Under the pieces are notes generated by a model, which was given only the letters and a program-made list of their open reading frames with translations, ran no database searches and was not told where the DNA came from. Made by a program: the position numbers and the translations under genes. Positions 16,132-24,877 of a stretch of DNA of 64,000 nucleotides are shown here, in pieces; the first letter of the stretch is position 1, and every line of letters begins with the position of its first letter. Source of the stretch: Arthrobacter sp. zg-Y20 (GTDB taxonomy: Bacteria > Actinomycetota > Actinomycetes > Actinomycetales > Micrococcaceae); assembly GCF_030142075.1 (NCBI RefSeq), contig NZ_CP126241.1, positions 2,294,001-2,358,000 on the forward strand. Direction: 5' to 3'.

Positions 16132-17376
16132 ATGAGTTTCTCCACCCCCGCGTCCCTGCTCCGCTCCCGGCAGGCAGCCGGCCCCGCGCCCTGGCAGCGC
16201 ACCGCCGCCGGCGCCAACCTGCTCGCAGCAGACGGCAACCTGGGCGTGACCATCTTCGAAGAAATTACCGCCACGGCCGGCCGGCACAACGCCATCAACC
16301 TCGGCCAGGGGTTCCCGGACGAGGACGGCCCGGCGGAAATGCTCGACGCCGCCCGCGCCGCCATTGCTTCCGGCGCCAACCAGTACGCGCCGGGCCAGGG
16401 ACTGCCGGTGCTGCGCGAGGCCATCGCCGCCCACCAGGACCGCTTCTACTCCCTGGCCGTGGATCCCGGAACCGAGGTGATTGTCAGCACCGGAGCCACC
16501 GAGGCCATCGCATCGGCACTGCTGGCGCTGGCTGGCCCGGGAGACGAAGTGCTGACCTTCGAGCCGTTCTACGATTCCTACGGTGCCGTGATCGGCCTCA
16601 GCGGCGCCACGCACACCACCGTTGCCCTGCAGGCCCCGCATTTCCTGCCTGACGACGGCGCGCTGGAGGCCGCGTTCAGCGAGCGCACCAGGGTGGTGCT
16701 GGTGAACAACCCGCACAACCCCACCGGGACCGTCCTGCCGCGCGAAGTGCTCCAGCAGGTCGTGGACCTGGCGGCGCGGTACAACGCCGTGATCGTCACC
16801 GATGAAGTGTATGAACACCTCACCTTCGGGCCGCAGCACATCCCCGTCGCCACCCTGCCGGGGGCGGCCGAGCGGACACTGACCATTTCCTCCGCCGGCA
16901 AGACGTTCTCCGTGACGGGCTGGAAGATCGGCTGGCTCACCGGCCCGGCACCGCTGGTGTCCGCGGTCCGGACGGTCAAGACCTTCCTGAGCTACACCTC
17001 CGGCACCCCGTTCCAGTACGCCGTTGCGGTTGGCCTGGGCCTGCCCGATGCCTACTTCACGGAGACCGCGGCTACCCTGAAAGCCAAACGCGACCTCCTT
17101 GGCGAGGGGCTGCGCGCAGCGGGCATGACCGTCCTGCCTTCCTCCGGAACCTACTTCCTCACCGCGGATACCTCCGCCCTGGGCATCACGGACGCCACTG
17201 CGCTTGCCCGCCGGCTCCCGGAGCTGATCGGTGTGGCGGCCATCCCGGTGGCAGTGTTCTGCCACGCGGACGGCGCGCAGCGCACACGCTCACTGCTGCG
17301 CTTCGCGTTCTGCAAAAAGTTCGAGGTTCTGGAGCAGGCATCAGAACGCCTGGCCGGGCTGGGCGGTGCCCTGTGA
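16132..17376 (+). CDS. PLP-dependent class I/II aminotransferase
   Basis: A 414-residue fold-type I aminotransferase. The PLP lysine is in SSAGKTFSVTGWKIGW, with NNPHNPTGTVL and VTDEVYEH supplying the cofactor-binding Asn and Asp, and a C-terminal RFAFCK holding the carboxylate-binding Arg. It most resembles the kynurenine/methionine aminotransferase and N-succinyldiaminopimelate aminotransferase (DapC-like) group, and the substrate is not settled by sequence. I chose ATG 16132 because the longer frame overlaps coaD and a -10 hexamer lies directly before this ATG. The stop overlaps the next start as GTGA. Confidence 0.88.
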   Translation: MSFSTPASLLRSRQAAGPAPWQRTAAGANLLAADGNLGVTIFEEITATAGRHNAINLGQGFPDEDGPAEMLDAARAAIASGANQYAPGQGLPVLREAIAAHQDRFYSLAVDPGTEVIVSTGATEAIASALLALAGPGDEVLTFEPFYDSYGAVIGLSGATHTTVALQAPHFLPDDGALEAAFSERTRVVLVNNPHNPTGTVLPREVLQQVVDLAARYNAVIVTDEVYEHLTFGPQHIPVATLPGAAERTLTISSAGKTFSVTGWKIGWLTGPAPLVSAVRTVKTFLSYTSGTPFQYAVAVGLGLPDAYFTETAATLKAKRDLLGEGLRAAGMTVLPSSGTYFLTADTSALGITDATALARRLPELIGVAAIPVAVFCHADGAQRTRSLLRFAFCKKFEVLEQASERLAGLGGAL

Positions 17377-18161
17377 ACGCCTCACGGCTACTGCGCGGCA
17401 TCGGAGCCCACGCCACCATCACGGAAGACGGCTTCACGCCGGGCGCCTATGTGCTGAGCATCGGCGGGGCGGAACAGTCCCACGTAGACCTGGCCCGGCC
17501 CGGGGAGATCTTCTATGAATACCTGCGCCGTATGGGCAACGTCCTGGACCTGGTTCGGCCCGCCGGGGAGCCGGTGCGCGCCCTGCATCTGGGTGCCGGC
17601 GCCCTGACCCTTGCCCGATACCTGCAGGCCACCCGTCCCGGTTCCCGGCAGGCCGCAGTGGAGCTGGAACGGGAACTGCTGGACTTTGTCCTGGCCCACC
17701 TTCCGCTGCCGGAGGGAACGGATCTGCAGACGGTGATCGGTGATGCCCGTGAATCGCTGGACCGCTTTACCGGGCAGGAGTTCGACGCCGTTGTCCTGGA
17801 CATCTTTGCCGGCGCCGATGCACCCGGGCACCTGACGACGTCGGACTTCTACGCGGAGCTGGCCGCCTTGCTCTCCCCCAACGGCGTGCTGCTGGTCAAT
17901 GTGGGAGACGATCCGCCGCTGGCGTTCGCCCGCAGGCAGATCCGCGAACTGGCGGCAGGCCTGGAACGTGCCGGCCGCGGAGCGGTGGCCGCGCTGGGCC
18001 CGGCCGACATGTTTACCGGCCGTTACCCCGGCAACATCGTGCTGGCGGCAACCCCGTTCCCGTGGCCGGAGGAATGGACCCGGCAGCTGCTGGCCGCCGG
18101 CCCGCATCCTGCTGCGGTGCTCACGGGCGAGGACCTGGACGTGTTTGCCTCGGGATCCTAG
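17373..18161 (+). CDS. Spermidine synthase-like methyltransferase-fold protein
   Basis: A 262-residue Rossmann protein of the spermine/spermidine synthase superfamily: VRALHLGAGALTLARYL (nucleotide loop), AAVELE (acidic end of strand 2), VIGDARESL, and FDAVVLDIFAGADAPGHL in place of the usual catalytic D-x-[ST]-D-P. The missing DSTDP-type motif argues against true aminopropyl transfer. Many actinobacteria carry such fused-in or stand-alone relatives of unknown role. It is coupled to the aminotransferase by GTGA. Confidence 0.78.
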   Translation: MNASRLLRGIGAHATITEDGFTPGAYVLSIGGAEQSHVDLARPGEIFYEYLRRMGNVLDLVRPAGEPVRALHLGAGALTLARYLQATRPGSRQAAVELERELLDFVLAHLPLPEGTDLQTVIGDARESLDRFTGQEFDAVVLDIFAGADAPGHLTTSDFYAELAALLSPNGVLLVNVGDDPPLAFARRQIRELAAGLERAGRGAVAALGPADMFTGRYPGNIVLAATPFPWPEEWTRQLLAAGPHPAAVLTGEDLDVFASGS

Positions 18162-18170
18162 CGGGCGCGG

Positions 18171-18749
18171 CTAACCGGCCTGCTGCGCGGGCTCGGCGAA
18201 CCACAGGGTGGTCTCGCCGTACTTACGCTCGCTGAAGCGTTCCAGCCCCGCCGGCCAGACCGGCTCATCGGAGCGGGTGGATCGTTCCAGCACCACGACG
18301 GCGCCCTCGGACAGGTGTTTCGCCAGCGGCGCCAGGACCGTTTCCAGTTCGGCCTCCGTCAGGGCGTAGGGGGGATCGATGAAGACCAGGTCCCACCGGA
18401 CTTCTTCGGGCACACGCAGCAGGAATGTTTCCGCCTTGGCCCGGTGCACGTTCACCCGGTTGGAGCCCAGCAGCTTGTTGACCAGTTCTGCGTTGCGCCG
18501 GCAGGTGGCCGCGGCCTTGTCGGCAAGCTCCACCAGGTCCACGGCCTCGGCTCCGCGGCTGGCGCTTTCCACACCCAGTGCTCCCGAACCGGCGAACAGG
18601 TCCAGTACCCGGGCGCCCTGCAGCACCTCGTAGGATTCCAGGCGGGAGAACAGTGCTTCCTTGACCCGGTCCGTGGTGGGACGGGTTCCGTCGCCCGGAA
18701 CGCTGAACAAGGTGGATCCGCCGGCGGTCCCGGCAATAATGCGGCTCAT
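18171..18749 (-). CDS. rsmD: 16S rRNA (guanine-966-N2)-methyltransferase RsmD
   Basis: A 192-residue methyltransferase. RVLDLFAGSGALGVE is the S-adenosylmethionine loop and FIDPPYAL the catalytic D-P-P-Y motif of N2-guanine methyltransferases. The N-terminal MSRIIAGTAGG and TRPTTDRVKEALFS are family hallmarks. It follows recG by 9 bases, the common recG-rsmD order (followed by coaD in other actinobacteria; here two plus-strand genes are interposed). Confidence 0.95.
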   Translation of the reverse strand: MSRIIAGTAGGSTLFSVPGDGTRPTTDRVKEALFSRLESYEVLQGARVLDLFAGSGALGVESASRGAEAVDLVELADKAAATCRRNAELVNKLLGSNRVNVHRAKAETFLLRVPEEVRWDLVFIDPPYALTEAELETVLAPLAKHLSEGAVVVLERSTRSDEPVWPAGLERFSERKYGETTLWFAEPAQQAG

Positions 18750-18758
18750 GCCTTCACT

Positions 18759-20984
18759 TTATCCGCGTTCCAGGAAGGCTTCGGCCTCGGGGTTCAGGTA
18801 CGCCTCGATCGCCTCGTCCAGGGCCGGATACTCCCGCAGGTCCGGGTCCTCCGCAACCAGGGCGACGGCATCAGCCCGTGCCTTTTCGATGACCTTTTCG
18901 TCCTGCACCGCCCGCAGCAGCTTCAGTGTGGAGCGCCCGCCGGACTGGCTGGCACCCAGGATGTCGCCCTCGCGGCGCAGTTCCAGGTCCTTGCGGGAGA
19001 GCTCGAAGCCGTCGGTGGTCGCGGCAACCGCTTCCAGCCGTTCCCGGCTGGGATGGCCCGGTTCCAGGCTGGTGACCAGCAGGCAGGTGCCGGGTAACCC
19101 GCCGCGGCCCACCCGGCCGCGCAGCTGGTGCAGCTGGGAGATGCCGAACCGGTCCGCATCCATGATCACCATGAGGGAGGCGTTGGGAACATCCACGCCC
19201 ACCTCGATGACGGTGGTGGAGACCAGCACGTCCACGTCACCGTCATTGAAGGCCGCCATCGCTTCGTGTTTCTCCGCCGGGTCCAGCCGGCCGTGCAGCG
19301 CCGCCACTGTTTTTCCGGCGAGGGCGGGGACCGTGGCCAGGTACTCCGTCATTTCCGTGACGGAGGCCAACTGCTGCTTCGGCGCCCGTTCGCCGCCGGC
19401 CGGCGGTTCGGCAGGGTCAAAGAGCGCCAGCTCGCTGCCCGGCTCTTCTTCCTTGTCTCCGATCTTGGGGCACACAACGTAGACCTGGCGCCCGGCGTCG
19501 ATTTCTTCCCGTGCGCGGGCCCAGATCCGCTGCTCCCACTGCGGCTTTTCGGCCAGCGGAGAGACGAACGTGGAAATCGGTGCCCGCCCGGCCGGCAGTT
19601 CGGTCAGCGTGGACACCTCAAGGTCGCCGAACACGGTCATGGCGACGGTGCGCGGAATAGGGGTTGCCGTCATCACCAGCAGGTGCGGGGTGCTGTGCCC
19701 CTTGGTGCGCAGCACGTCCCGCTGCTCCACGCCGAACCGGTGCTGTTCATCCACCACCACCAGGCCGAGGTCGGCGAAGGAGACGTGCTCCGAGAGCAGC
19801 GCGTGGGTGCCGATGATGATTCCCGCGGCTCCGCTGGCCGCATCCAGCAGTGCCGCCCGGCGTGCCGCAGTGTTCATGGAACCGGTCAGCAGGGTCACCC
19901 GGGTGCCGTCCGGATCACCGTCCAACTGTCCGCCACGGCCCAGCGGGCCAAGCATGGCGGTAATGGATTCGTAGTGCTGGGCTGCCAGTACCTCCGTGGG
20001 GGCGAGCAGGGCGGCCTGTCCCCCGGCGTCGATCACCTGCAGCATGGCCCGCAGCGCCACCAGGGTCTTGCCCGACCCCACTTCGCCCTGCAGCAGCCGG
20101 TTCATCGGGTGGTCTCCGGCCAGTTCCCGGGAAAGGTCCCGGCCGATTTCGGCCTGCCCGTTGGTGAGCGTGAAGGGCAGGGAGGCATCAAACCGGTCCA
20201 GCAGGCCGCCGGGCACGGCAGGGCGGGCCGTGGCTTCTTCCTCAGCGGTCAGCGCCCGACGGCGGGCCAGCGCGGTCTGCAGCACCAGGGCTTCCTGGTA
20301 GCGGAACCGGTGCCGTGCGGCGTAGGCCTCTTCCATGGTGGCGGGGCGGTGGATCCGGTTATACGCCTCTACCAGGCCGGGAAAACGTTCCCGGCTCCGG
20401 ATTGCGGCGGGGAGCGGATCGCGCAGCCGGTCCGTCTCCATGGTGTCCAGGAGCATGGCCACGGACTTGGCAATCTGCGGGCTGGCGAGTTTGGCTGTGG
20501 CCGGGTACACGGGAATGGGGCGTTTGAGCTCTTCCTCGTCCACGGTGTCTTCATCCAGCAGGACATAGCTGGGGTTGGTGAGCTGCAGCTGGCCCTTGTA
20601 GGCGCCCACCTTGCCGGAGAACATCGCCCGGGTGCCTACGGGCAGCTCCTTGGATGCGTTGAATCCGTTGAAGAACGTCAGGTGCAGCTGGCCGAGGCTG
20701 CCGTCGGTGTCATCGGTGACCACCACCTCCACGATCATTCCCTTGCGGGCGCGCATCTGCCGCCGGTTGTTGCTCTGCACCCGGGCTATCAGGGTGACAT
20801 CTTCGTCGAAGGGTATTTCGGCAATGGGCGTGAGCTCCCCGCGTTCGAGGTAGCGCCGGGGGAAGTGGTGCAGCAGGTCGCCGACCGTCTCGAGGCCCAG
20901 CTGCTTGTCCAGCTTCGTGGCGGACGGCTTGCCGATGCGGCGGTCGAGCGGGAAATCCAGTTCTGCGGGAAGCCTAGAGTCCAT
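18759..20984 (-). CDS. recG: ATP-dependent DNA helicase RecG
   Basis: A 741-residue branch-migration helicase that rewinds stalled forks and Holliday junctions. The first 300 residues hold the OB-fold wedge domain, followed by Walker A GEVGSGKTLVALRA, the DEQH box VVDEQHRFGVEQR, SATPIPRTVAMT, and motif VI QLRGRVGRGG, then the short RecG C-terminus. The ATG overlaps the end of the DAK2 gene by 11 bases. Confidence 0.97.
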   Translation of the reverse strand: MDSRLPAELDFPLDRRIGKPSATKLDKQLGLETVGDLLHHFPRRYLERGELTPIAEIPFDEDVTLIARVQSNNRRQMRARKGMIVEVVVTDDTDGSLGQLHLTFFNGFNASKELPVGTRAMFSGKVGAYKGQLQLTNPSYVLLDEDTVDEEELKRPIPVYPATAKLASPQIAKSVAMLLDTMETDRLRDPLPAAIRSRERFPGLVEAYNRIHRPATMEEAYAARHRFRYQEALVLQTALARRRALTAEEEATARPAVPGGLLDRFDASLPFTLTNGQAEIGRDLSRELAGDHPMNRLLQGEVGSGKTLVALRAMLQVIDAGGQAALLAPTEVLAAQHYESITAMLGPLGRGGQLDGDPDGTRVTLLTGSMNTAARRAALLDAASGAAGIIIGTHALLSEHVSFADLGLVVVDEQHRFGVEQRDVLRTKGHSTPHLLVMTATPIPRTVAMTVFGDLEVSTLTELPAGRAPISTFVSPLAEKPQWEQRIWARAREEIDAGRQVYVVCPKIGDKEEEPGSELALFDPAEPPAGGERAPKQQLASVTEMTEYLATVPALAGKTVAALHGRLDPAEKHEAMAAFNDGDVDVLVSTTVIEVGVDVPNASLMVIMDADRFGISQLHQLRGRVGRGGLPGTCLLVTSLEPGHPSRERLEAVAATTDGFELSRKDLELRREGDILGASQSGGRSTLKLLRAVQDEKVIEKARADAVALVAEDPDLREYPALDEAIEAYLNPEAEAFLERG

Positions 20985-22011
20985 GCGCCCCGGGGATTTC
21001 CTGGTTCTCGGGGATCTCCTTGGTTTCGTGTCCGTCCGCGGAGAGCTCCGTGATGGTCAGGTTCATCGGCTCGCCCAGCCCGCGCAGCAGCTCTATGGCG
21101 GCGCCGGCCTCCGGGGTGTGCACGTGCACCCGCCAGCGGTAACCGTCCGCAACGGGGCTGACGGCGCTCATGATCACCGAGTCGCCCAGCTCATCCAGCT
21201 GCAGCCGCAGGGTGGCGGCGTCCAGCGGACTGAGATTGATGGTGCACATAACTTCGACGCCCTCCATCCGGGGCATATGCGCGTGGATGTGCGGATCCTG
21301 GACATCGTAGCCGTGCAGGCCGTCCAGCAGTTCCTCCTGCAGCTCCTCGCCCAGGGCTGCGGCTCGGAGCGCGTCAAGCACCAGCAGGAAGCCGACGCCG
21401 CCGGCATCCACCACCCGGGCTTCCGTCAACGCGTCCAGCTGGTTTTCGGTGTGGACGACGGCGGCAAGGGCAGCGTCCAGCATGGCCCGCAGAGTCACTG
21501 CCAGGCCTACGTTGCTGTCATCGCCGGTGACGGCGGCCTCACTGTCCGAGGCTGCATGGGCTGCCGCTTCCAGGACCGAGAGCATGGTGCCCGGGACGGG
21601 ATCGCTGAGCACCGACCAGGACCGGAGCTGGGCGCGCTGCAAAGCAGAGGCGAGCAGCGGGGCGGACAACCGGACGGCGCCGGCCAGGGGTTCGGCCATG
21701 GACGTGAGGAAGACCGAAAACAGGGTGCCGGAGTTGCCGCGGGCATCTTCCATGGCGGCGCGGCCTGCGGTTCCCAGCAGTTCGCCGATGTCGGCTGTAT
21801 CGGTTTCGGCAGCTGCCTTGGCGGCGGCGCAAAGTGTCAGGTACAGGTTGGTGCCGGTGTCGCCGTCGGCCACCGGAAAAATGTTGATGGCATTGAGGCG
21901 GTCGCTGTGGTTGCCAAGGGACACCTCTGCGTTGCTCAACCATCGCTTCAGCGCTTGCGCGTTGGCGGTGATCTTAGTCTGCAAAGTAGTCCCGTTTCCT
22001 GCTTGTGCCAC
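20974..22011 (-). CDS. DAK2-domain protein (FakA/YloV-like fatty acid kinase family)
   Basis: A 345-residue protein with an N-terminal DAK2 domain: NIFPVADGDTGTNLYLTL binds Mg-ATP through the Asp pair, and DARGNSGTLFSVFL is the second conserved loop. The family includes FakA, which phosphorylates fatty acids carried by FakB (DegV) proteins. FakA is usually near 550 residues, so this is a shorter form with only part of the C-terminal region, and no degV gene lies nearby. The position directly upstream of recG is conserved in actinobacteria and Firmicutes. Confidence 0.85.
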   Translation of the reverse strand: MAQAGNGTTLQTKITANAQALKRWLSNAEVSLGNHSDRLNAINIFPVADGDTGTNLYLTLCAAAKAAAETDTADIGELLGTAGRAAMEDARGNSGTLFSVFLTSMAEPLAGAVRLSAPLLASALQRAQLRSWSVLSDPVPGTMLSVLEAAAHAASDSEAAVTGDDSNVGLAVTLRAMLDAALAAVVHTENQLDALTEARVVDAGGVGFLLVLDALRAAALGEELQEELLDGLHGYDVQDPHIHAHMPRMEGVEVMCTINLSPLDAATLRLQLDELGDSVIMSAVSPVADGYRWRVHVHTPEAGAAIELLRGLGEPMNLTITELSADGHETKEIPENQEIPGAHGL

Positions 22012-22111
22012 TCATCTGGGGCCCGTCCCGTCCGGTCTTCGCCGTCTTTGCCGCTAACCGTTTATGTCATTAGGAAGCCTACCGCAGGGCGGTGACAGAA
22101 CCGATAACAAT

Positions 22112-23113
22112 TCACCCTTTCCCTGCGCCGGAGGCTCCCGGGTACCCGGCCATAGTGCCACCGTCCAGGGCTGCCCCTATTTCCGCGATGGCAGCGTAGT
22201 CAGGCAGCACAATGGACTGTCCGTCCGGTGAGGTGCCCACCCCTTCGTTAGGCAAGGTAAACATGTGCACATCCTCCGGCCCTACCTTGCGCAGGCTCAC
22301 GCCCAGGCGCCCGGCTGCCACCGCGTCCAGGCCCTCGTCCACGCTGAGGTACGGCGACATTCCGCCCACGATCTCATTGACCTTCACCGGATTCAGCAGC
22401 GTCCCCCGGGCCATGATCCCGTTCAGGAGGCCCCGCACAAAAGCCTGCTGGTTGCGCACCCGCTGGTAGTCGCCGTCGGCAAAGGCATACCGTTCCCGTA
22501 CGTACTTCAATGCGGACTCTCCCTGCACCCGGATGCTTCCGGCCGCAAAATACTCTGCGCCCGGTTCACGCGAGGTGAAGGCCGTATGGTTTTCCAGCGT
22601 GACACCGCCCAGCGAGTCCGTGAGCCCCTTGAATCCTTCGAAATCAATGACCACCACGTGGTCGATCGGGACGTCGAAAAGCTCCTGGACGGTTTCCACC
22701 GTGAGGGAAACACCGCCCAGCGCCATGGCTGCGTTGATCTTATTCGCGCCGTGGCCGGGTACGTCCACCCACGTGTCACGCATAATCGACATCACGTAGA
22801 CACCGCTCCGGTCCGCCGGAATGTTCACCAGCATCATGGTGTCGGACCGTGCGTTGTCCGAGCCCGGGTCGCGGCTGTCGCTGCCGATCAACAGGAAATT
22901 CTGCGAATCCCCGGCAGCCGGGTCCTTCTGCGGGCTGCCGGCAGGCAGGGCACCGGTAAGCGTCTGCTTCCCCGAGTCGAAGGTCCGGGCCAGGTGCCAC
23001 AGATAGCCACCGGCCGTGAGGGCGGCAACCAGTACAACACTGAGCATCACGGTCAAAGCGGTGCGTACGGGATGCTTAGCGTCAGATTCGGGTGGTAGCC
23101 GGTGCTCGCTCAC
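22112..23113 (-). CDS. LytR-CpsA-Psr (LCP) family cell wall ligase
   Basis: A 333-residue membrane-anchored enzyme of the family that transfers teichoic acid, arabinogalactan or other glycopolymers from lipid carriers to peptidoglycan. One membrane segment (about residues 18-38, TALTVMLSVVLVAALTAGGYLW) puts the LCP domain outside. The catalytic set is complete: SDTMMLVNI, SIMRDTWVDVPGHGANKIN, and YVRERYAFADGDYQRVRNQQ with the conserved Arg residues. I chose GTG 23113, since the longer frame is out of character and GGAGGA lies 5 bases before this GTG. A partner with a damaged active site is encoded at 23685-24722. Confidence 0.92.
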   Translation of the reverse strand: MSEHRLPPESDAKHPVRTALTVMLSVVLVAALTAGGYLWHLARTFDSGKQTLTGALPAGSPQKDPAAGDSQNFLLIGSDSRDPGSDNARSDTMMLVNIPADRSGVYVMSIMRDTWVDVPGHGANKINAAMALGGVSLTVETVQELFDVPIDHVVVIDFEGFKGLTDSLGGVTLENHTAFTSREPGAEYFAAGSIRVQGESALKYVRERYAFADGDYQRVRNQQAFVRGLLNGIMARGTLLNPVKVNEIVGGMSPYLSVDEGLDAVAAGRLGVSLRKVGPEDVHMFTLPNEGVGTSPDGQSIVLPDYAAIAEIGAALDGGTMAGYPGASGAGKG

Positions 23114-23205
23114 AGTCGTCCTCCGCTCGTCGGGGTTCGAAGTATATACATGGGCATCCCGGGACCGATTCCGGTCCCCCTCGGCGTGCCGGATACCCTT
23201 GATGC

Positions 23206-23676
23206 ATGAAGTCCTACGCTTTGCCCGCGGTACTGCTGCTGGTGGCCGTCTCCGCCACGGCCTGCACTGCGACAGCCAATGTTGATGCCGCCCCGGATGC
23301 CGCCAATCCAGACTGCGCCGCCGTAATGGTGGCCCTGCCTGATGAAATGGCCGGCTACCGGCTGCGGGACACCGCCAGCCAGTCAACGGCGGCCTGGGGC
23401 GATCCGTCCAAGGCGATCCTCCGGTGCGGCGTGCCCGTGCCCGGGCCCACCACGGACCCGTGTGCCGAGGTCAACGGCGTGGACTGGGTGCTGCGCGAAA
23501 ACGAAGACACCTGGACCGCCACAACATACGGCCGCGAACCGGCCGTGGAGGTGGTCTTTAACCCCAACGAAGTGGCTTCTTCCACCATCCTGGTCCAACT
23601 GCAGAACGCGGTATCGAAGATCGAGCCCACCTCGCAGTGCCTCAGCCCGGAGGACACCCTGGAACTGGACGGATAG
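23206..23676 (+). CDS. DUF3515 family lipoprotein
   Basis: A 156-residue small protein beginning with a hydrophobic signal segment and a cysteine near residue 20 (ATAC), a weak lipobox, so it is probably a lipoprotein. DUF3515 proteins of unknown function sit next to ddl or thiL in many actinobacteria. The four other cysteines (NPDC, LRCGV, DPC, SQC) suggest two disulfides outside the cell. TACCCT lies 6 bases before the ATG, with no ribosome site, so the mRNA may be leaderless. It is sandwiched between two minus-strand LCP genes. Confidence 0.82.
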   Translation: MKSYALPAVLLLVAVSATACTATANVDAAPDAANPDCAAVMVALPDEMAGYRLRDTASQSTAAWGDPSKAILRCGVPVPGPTTDPCAEVNGVDWVLRENEDTWTATTYGREPAVEVVFNPNEVASSTILVQLQNAVSKIEPTSQCLSPEDTLELDG

Positions 23677-23684
23677 CCTCCGGC

Positions 23685-24722
23685 TTAGTCGGCGCCGCTT
23701 CCCGCTGCCTGGACATAGTCCGCAACCGTATCCGAAGCCAAGGCACCGGAAATACCGGCGAGCTGGCCGGGATCCGCGATCTGTACCGGCCCGCCGTCCG
23801 CCCCGGCACCGATGCTGGTCCGCAGGGCGAACATGTGCACGTCCTGGGACCGCATGCTCCGCAGGCTCACTGCCATGCTTCCCAGCGTGCGGGAGTCCAG
23901 GCCTGCATCGACGCTGAGGAAAGGAGCAAAGTCGCTGATGGCGCCCCGCGCGGTCACGGCGTTGTTGAGCGGACCACGGGTCAGCATCCCGTCGACGATA
24001 CCTGCAACAAATGCCTGCTGGTTCTTCACCTGCTGTATGTCGCCATCCGTGAAACCCTGACCGGTCCGGACGTAGTTGAGCGCAGCATCCCCTTCCAAGG
24101 TGATCGGCCCGGAGGGGAAATAGTCGCCGTTGGCTCCCCCGGAGGAGAATGCCTCCCCGTTGTTCACAGTGACTCCGCCGAGTGCGCTCGTGAGCCCCCG
24201 AAAGCCTTCGAAATCGATGACGGCTACATGGTCGACCGGGGTGTTGAACATATTCTGCACACTTGCCACGGTCAGGGGGACCCCGCCAAGCGACATGGCC
24301 GAATCGAGCCGGCGGGCGCCGTAGCCGGGCACGTCCACGGAAGTACCGGGCAGGATGGACAGTGCATAGACCCCGCTTCGGTCGCCGGGAAGGTGCAGGA
24401 GCATCATCATGTCCGGTGCCGCCTCGGCGCTGCCGGAATTGCCTGCTTCGCTGCCCATCAGCAGGATGTTCAGTGACTTTTCCGCGGCAGCAGGCCGCGG
24501 CGGTTTGTCCAAGGGGAGCGCCCCCACAATGGTGTTCCTGCCGCCGTCGAAGGCAGTTGCCAAGGACCAGAGGTAGCCGCCCAGGACCAGTGCCGCGGCC
24601 AGGACAACGCTGGCCACAAGCCACAGCCCGTTCCGCACGCGCCTAACGGCCACCCTCCGGCGGCCGTGTTCCTTGGATGGGGGTTCCTTGGATGGGGCAA
24701 CTGGAGAGGGGTGCGTACGCAT
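23685..24722 (-). CDS. LCP-family paralogue with degraded active site
   Basis: A 345-residue sister of the protein at 22112-23113, with the same layout (one membrane segment near residues 30-50, then an LCP domain). Key residues are lost. SDTMM reads PDMMM here, MRDTWVDVPGHGANKIN reads LPGTSVDVPGYGARRLD, and the catalytic RERYAFADGDYQR reads RTGQGFTDGDIQQ. It probably no longer transfers polymer and may act as a regulator or partner. I prefer ATG 24722 over 24737 because GAGGA lies 6 bases before it. The start codes for a tandem KEPPSKE repeat. Confidence 0.82.
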   Translation of the reverse strand: MRTHPSPVAPSKEPPSKEHGRRRVAVRRVRNGLWLVASVVLAAALVLGGYLWSLATAFDGGRNTIVGALPLDKPPRPAAAEKSLNILLMGSEAGNSGSAEAAPDMMMLLHLPGDRSGVYALSILPGTSVDVPGYGARRLDSAMSLGGVPLTVASVQNMFNTPVDHVAVIDFEGFRGLTSALGGVTVNNGEAFSSGGANGDYFPSGPITLEGDAALNYVRTGQGFTDGDIQQVKNQQAFVAGIVDGMLTRGPLNNAVTARGAISDFAPFLSVDAGLDSRTLGSMAVSLRSMRSQDVHMFALRTSIGAGADGGPVQIADPGQLAGISGALASDTVADYVQAAGSGAD

Positions 24723-24854
24723 AGCCGGTCCTCGCATCAGGGTCCGTGGTCGGTCCTAGACATGCGAGTGTAGCCAGCACGGGGCACACGGGTCCTGAGA
24801 ATAACCACGGAAGGCATACCCGAAAACTTGCGGACCCTACCCGGAGACAGGGCC

Positions 24855-24876
24855 CGGCCGCCCCGCCGGGCGGCCG
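24855..24876 (-). terminator. Hairpin after ddl
   Basis: CGGCCGCCC (24855-24863) and GGGCGGCCG (24868-24876) form a 9-bp GC stem with a 4-base loop, ending 2 bases beyond the ddl stop codon on the minus strand. There is no U tract, so it may be a weak or Rho-aided terminator. Confidence 0.45.
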
Positions 24877-24877
24877 C

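Noticed and set aside
17373-18161. True spermidine synthase
   Set aside because: The catalytic DSTDP-like motif is replaced by DIFAGAD and no polyamine gene is adjacent, so only a superfamily call is made.
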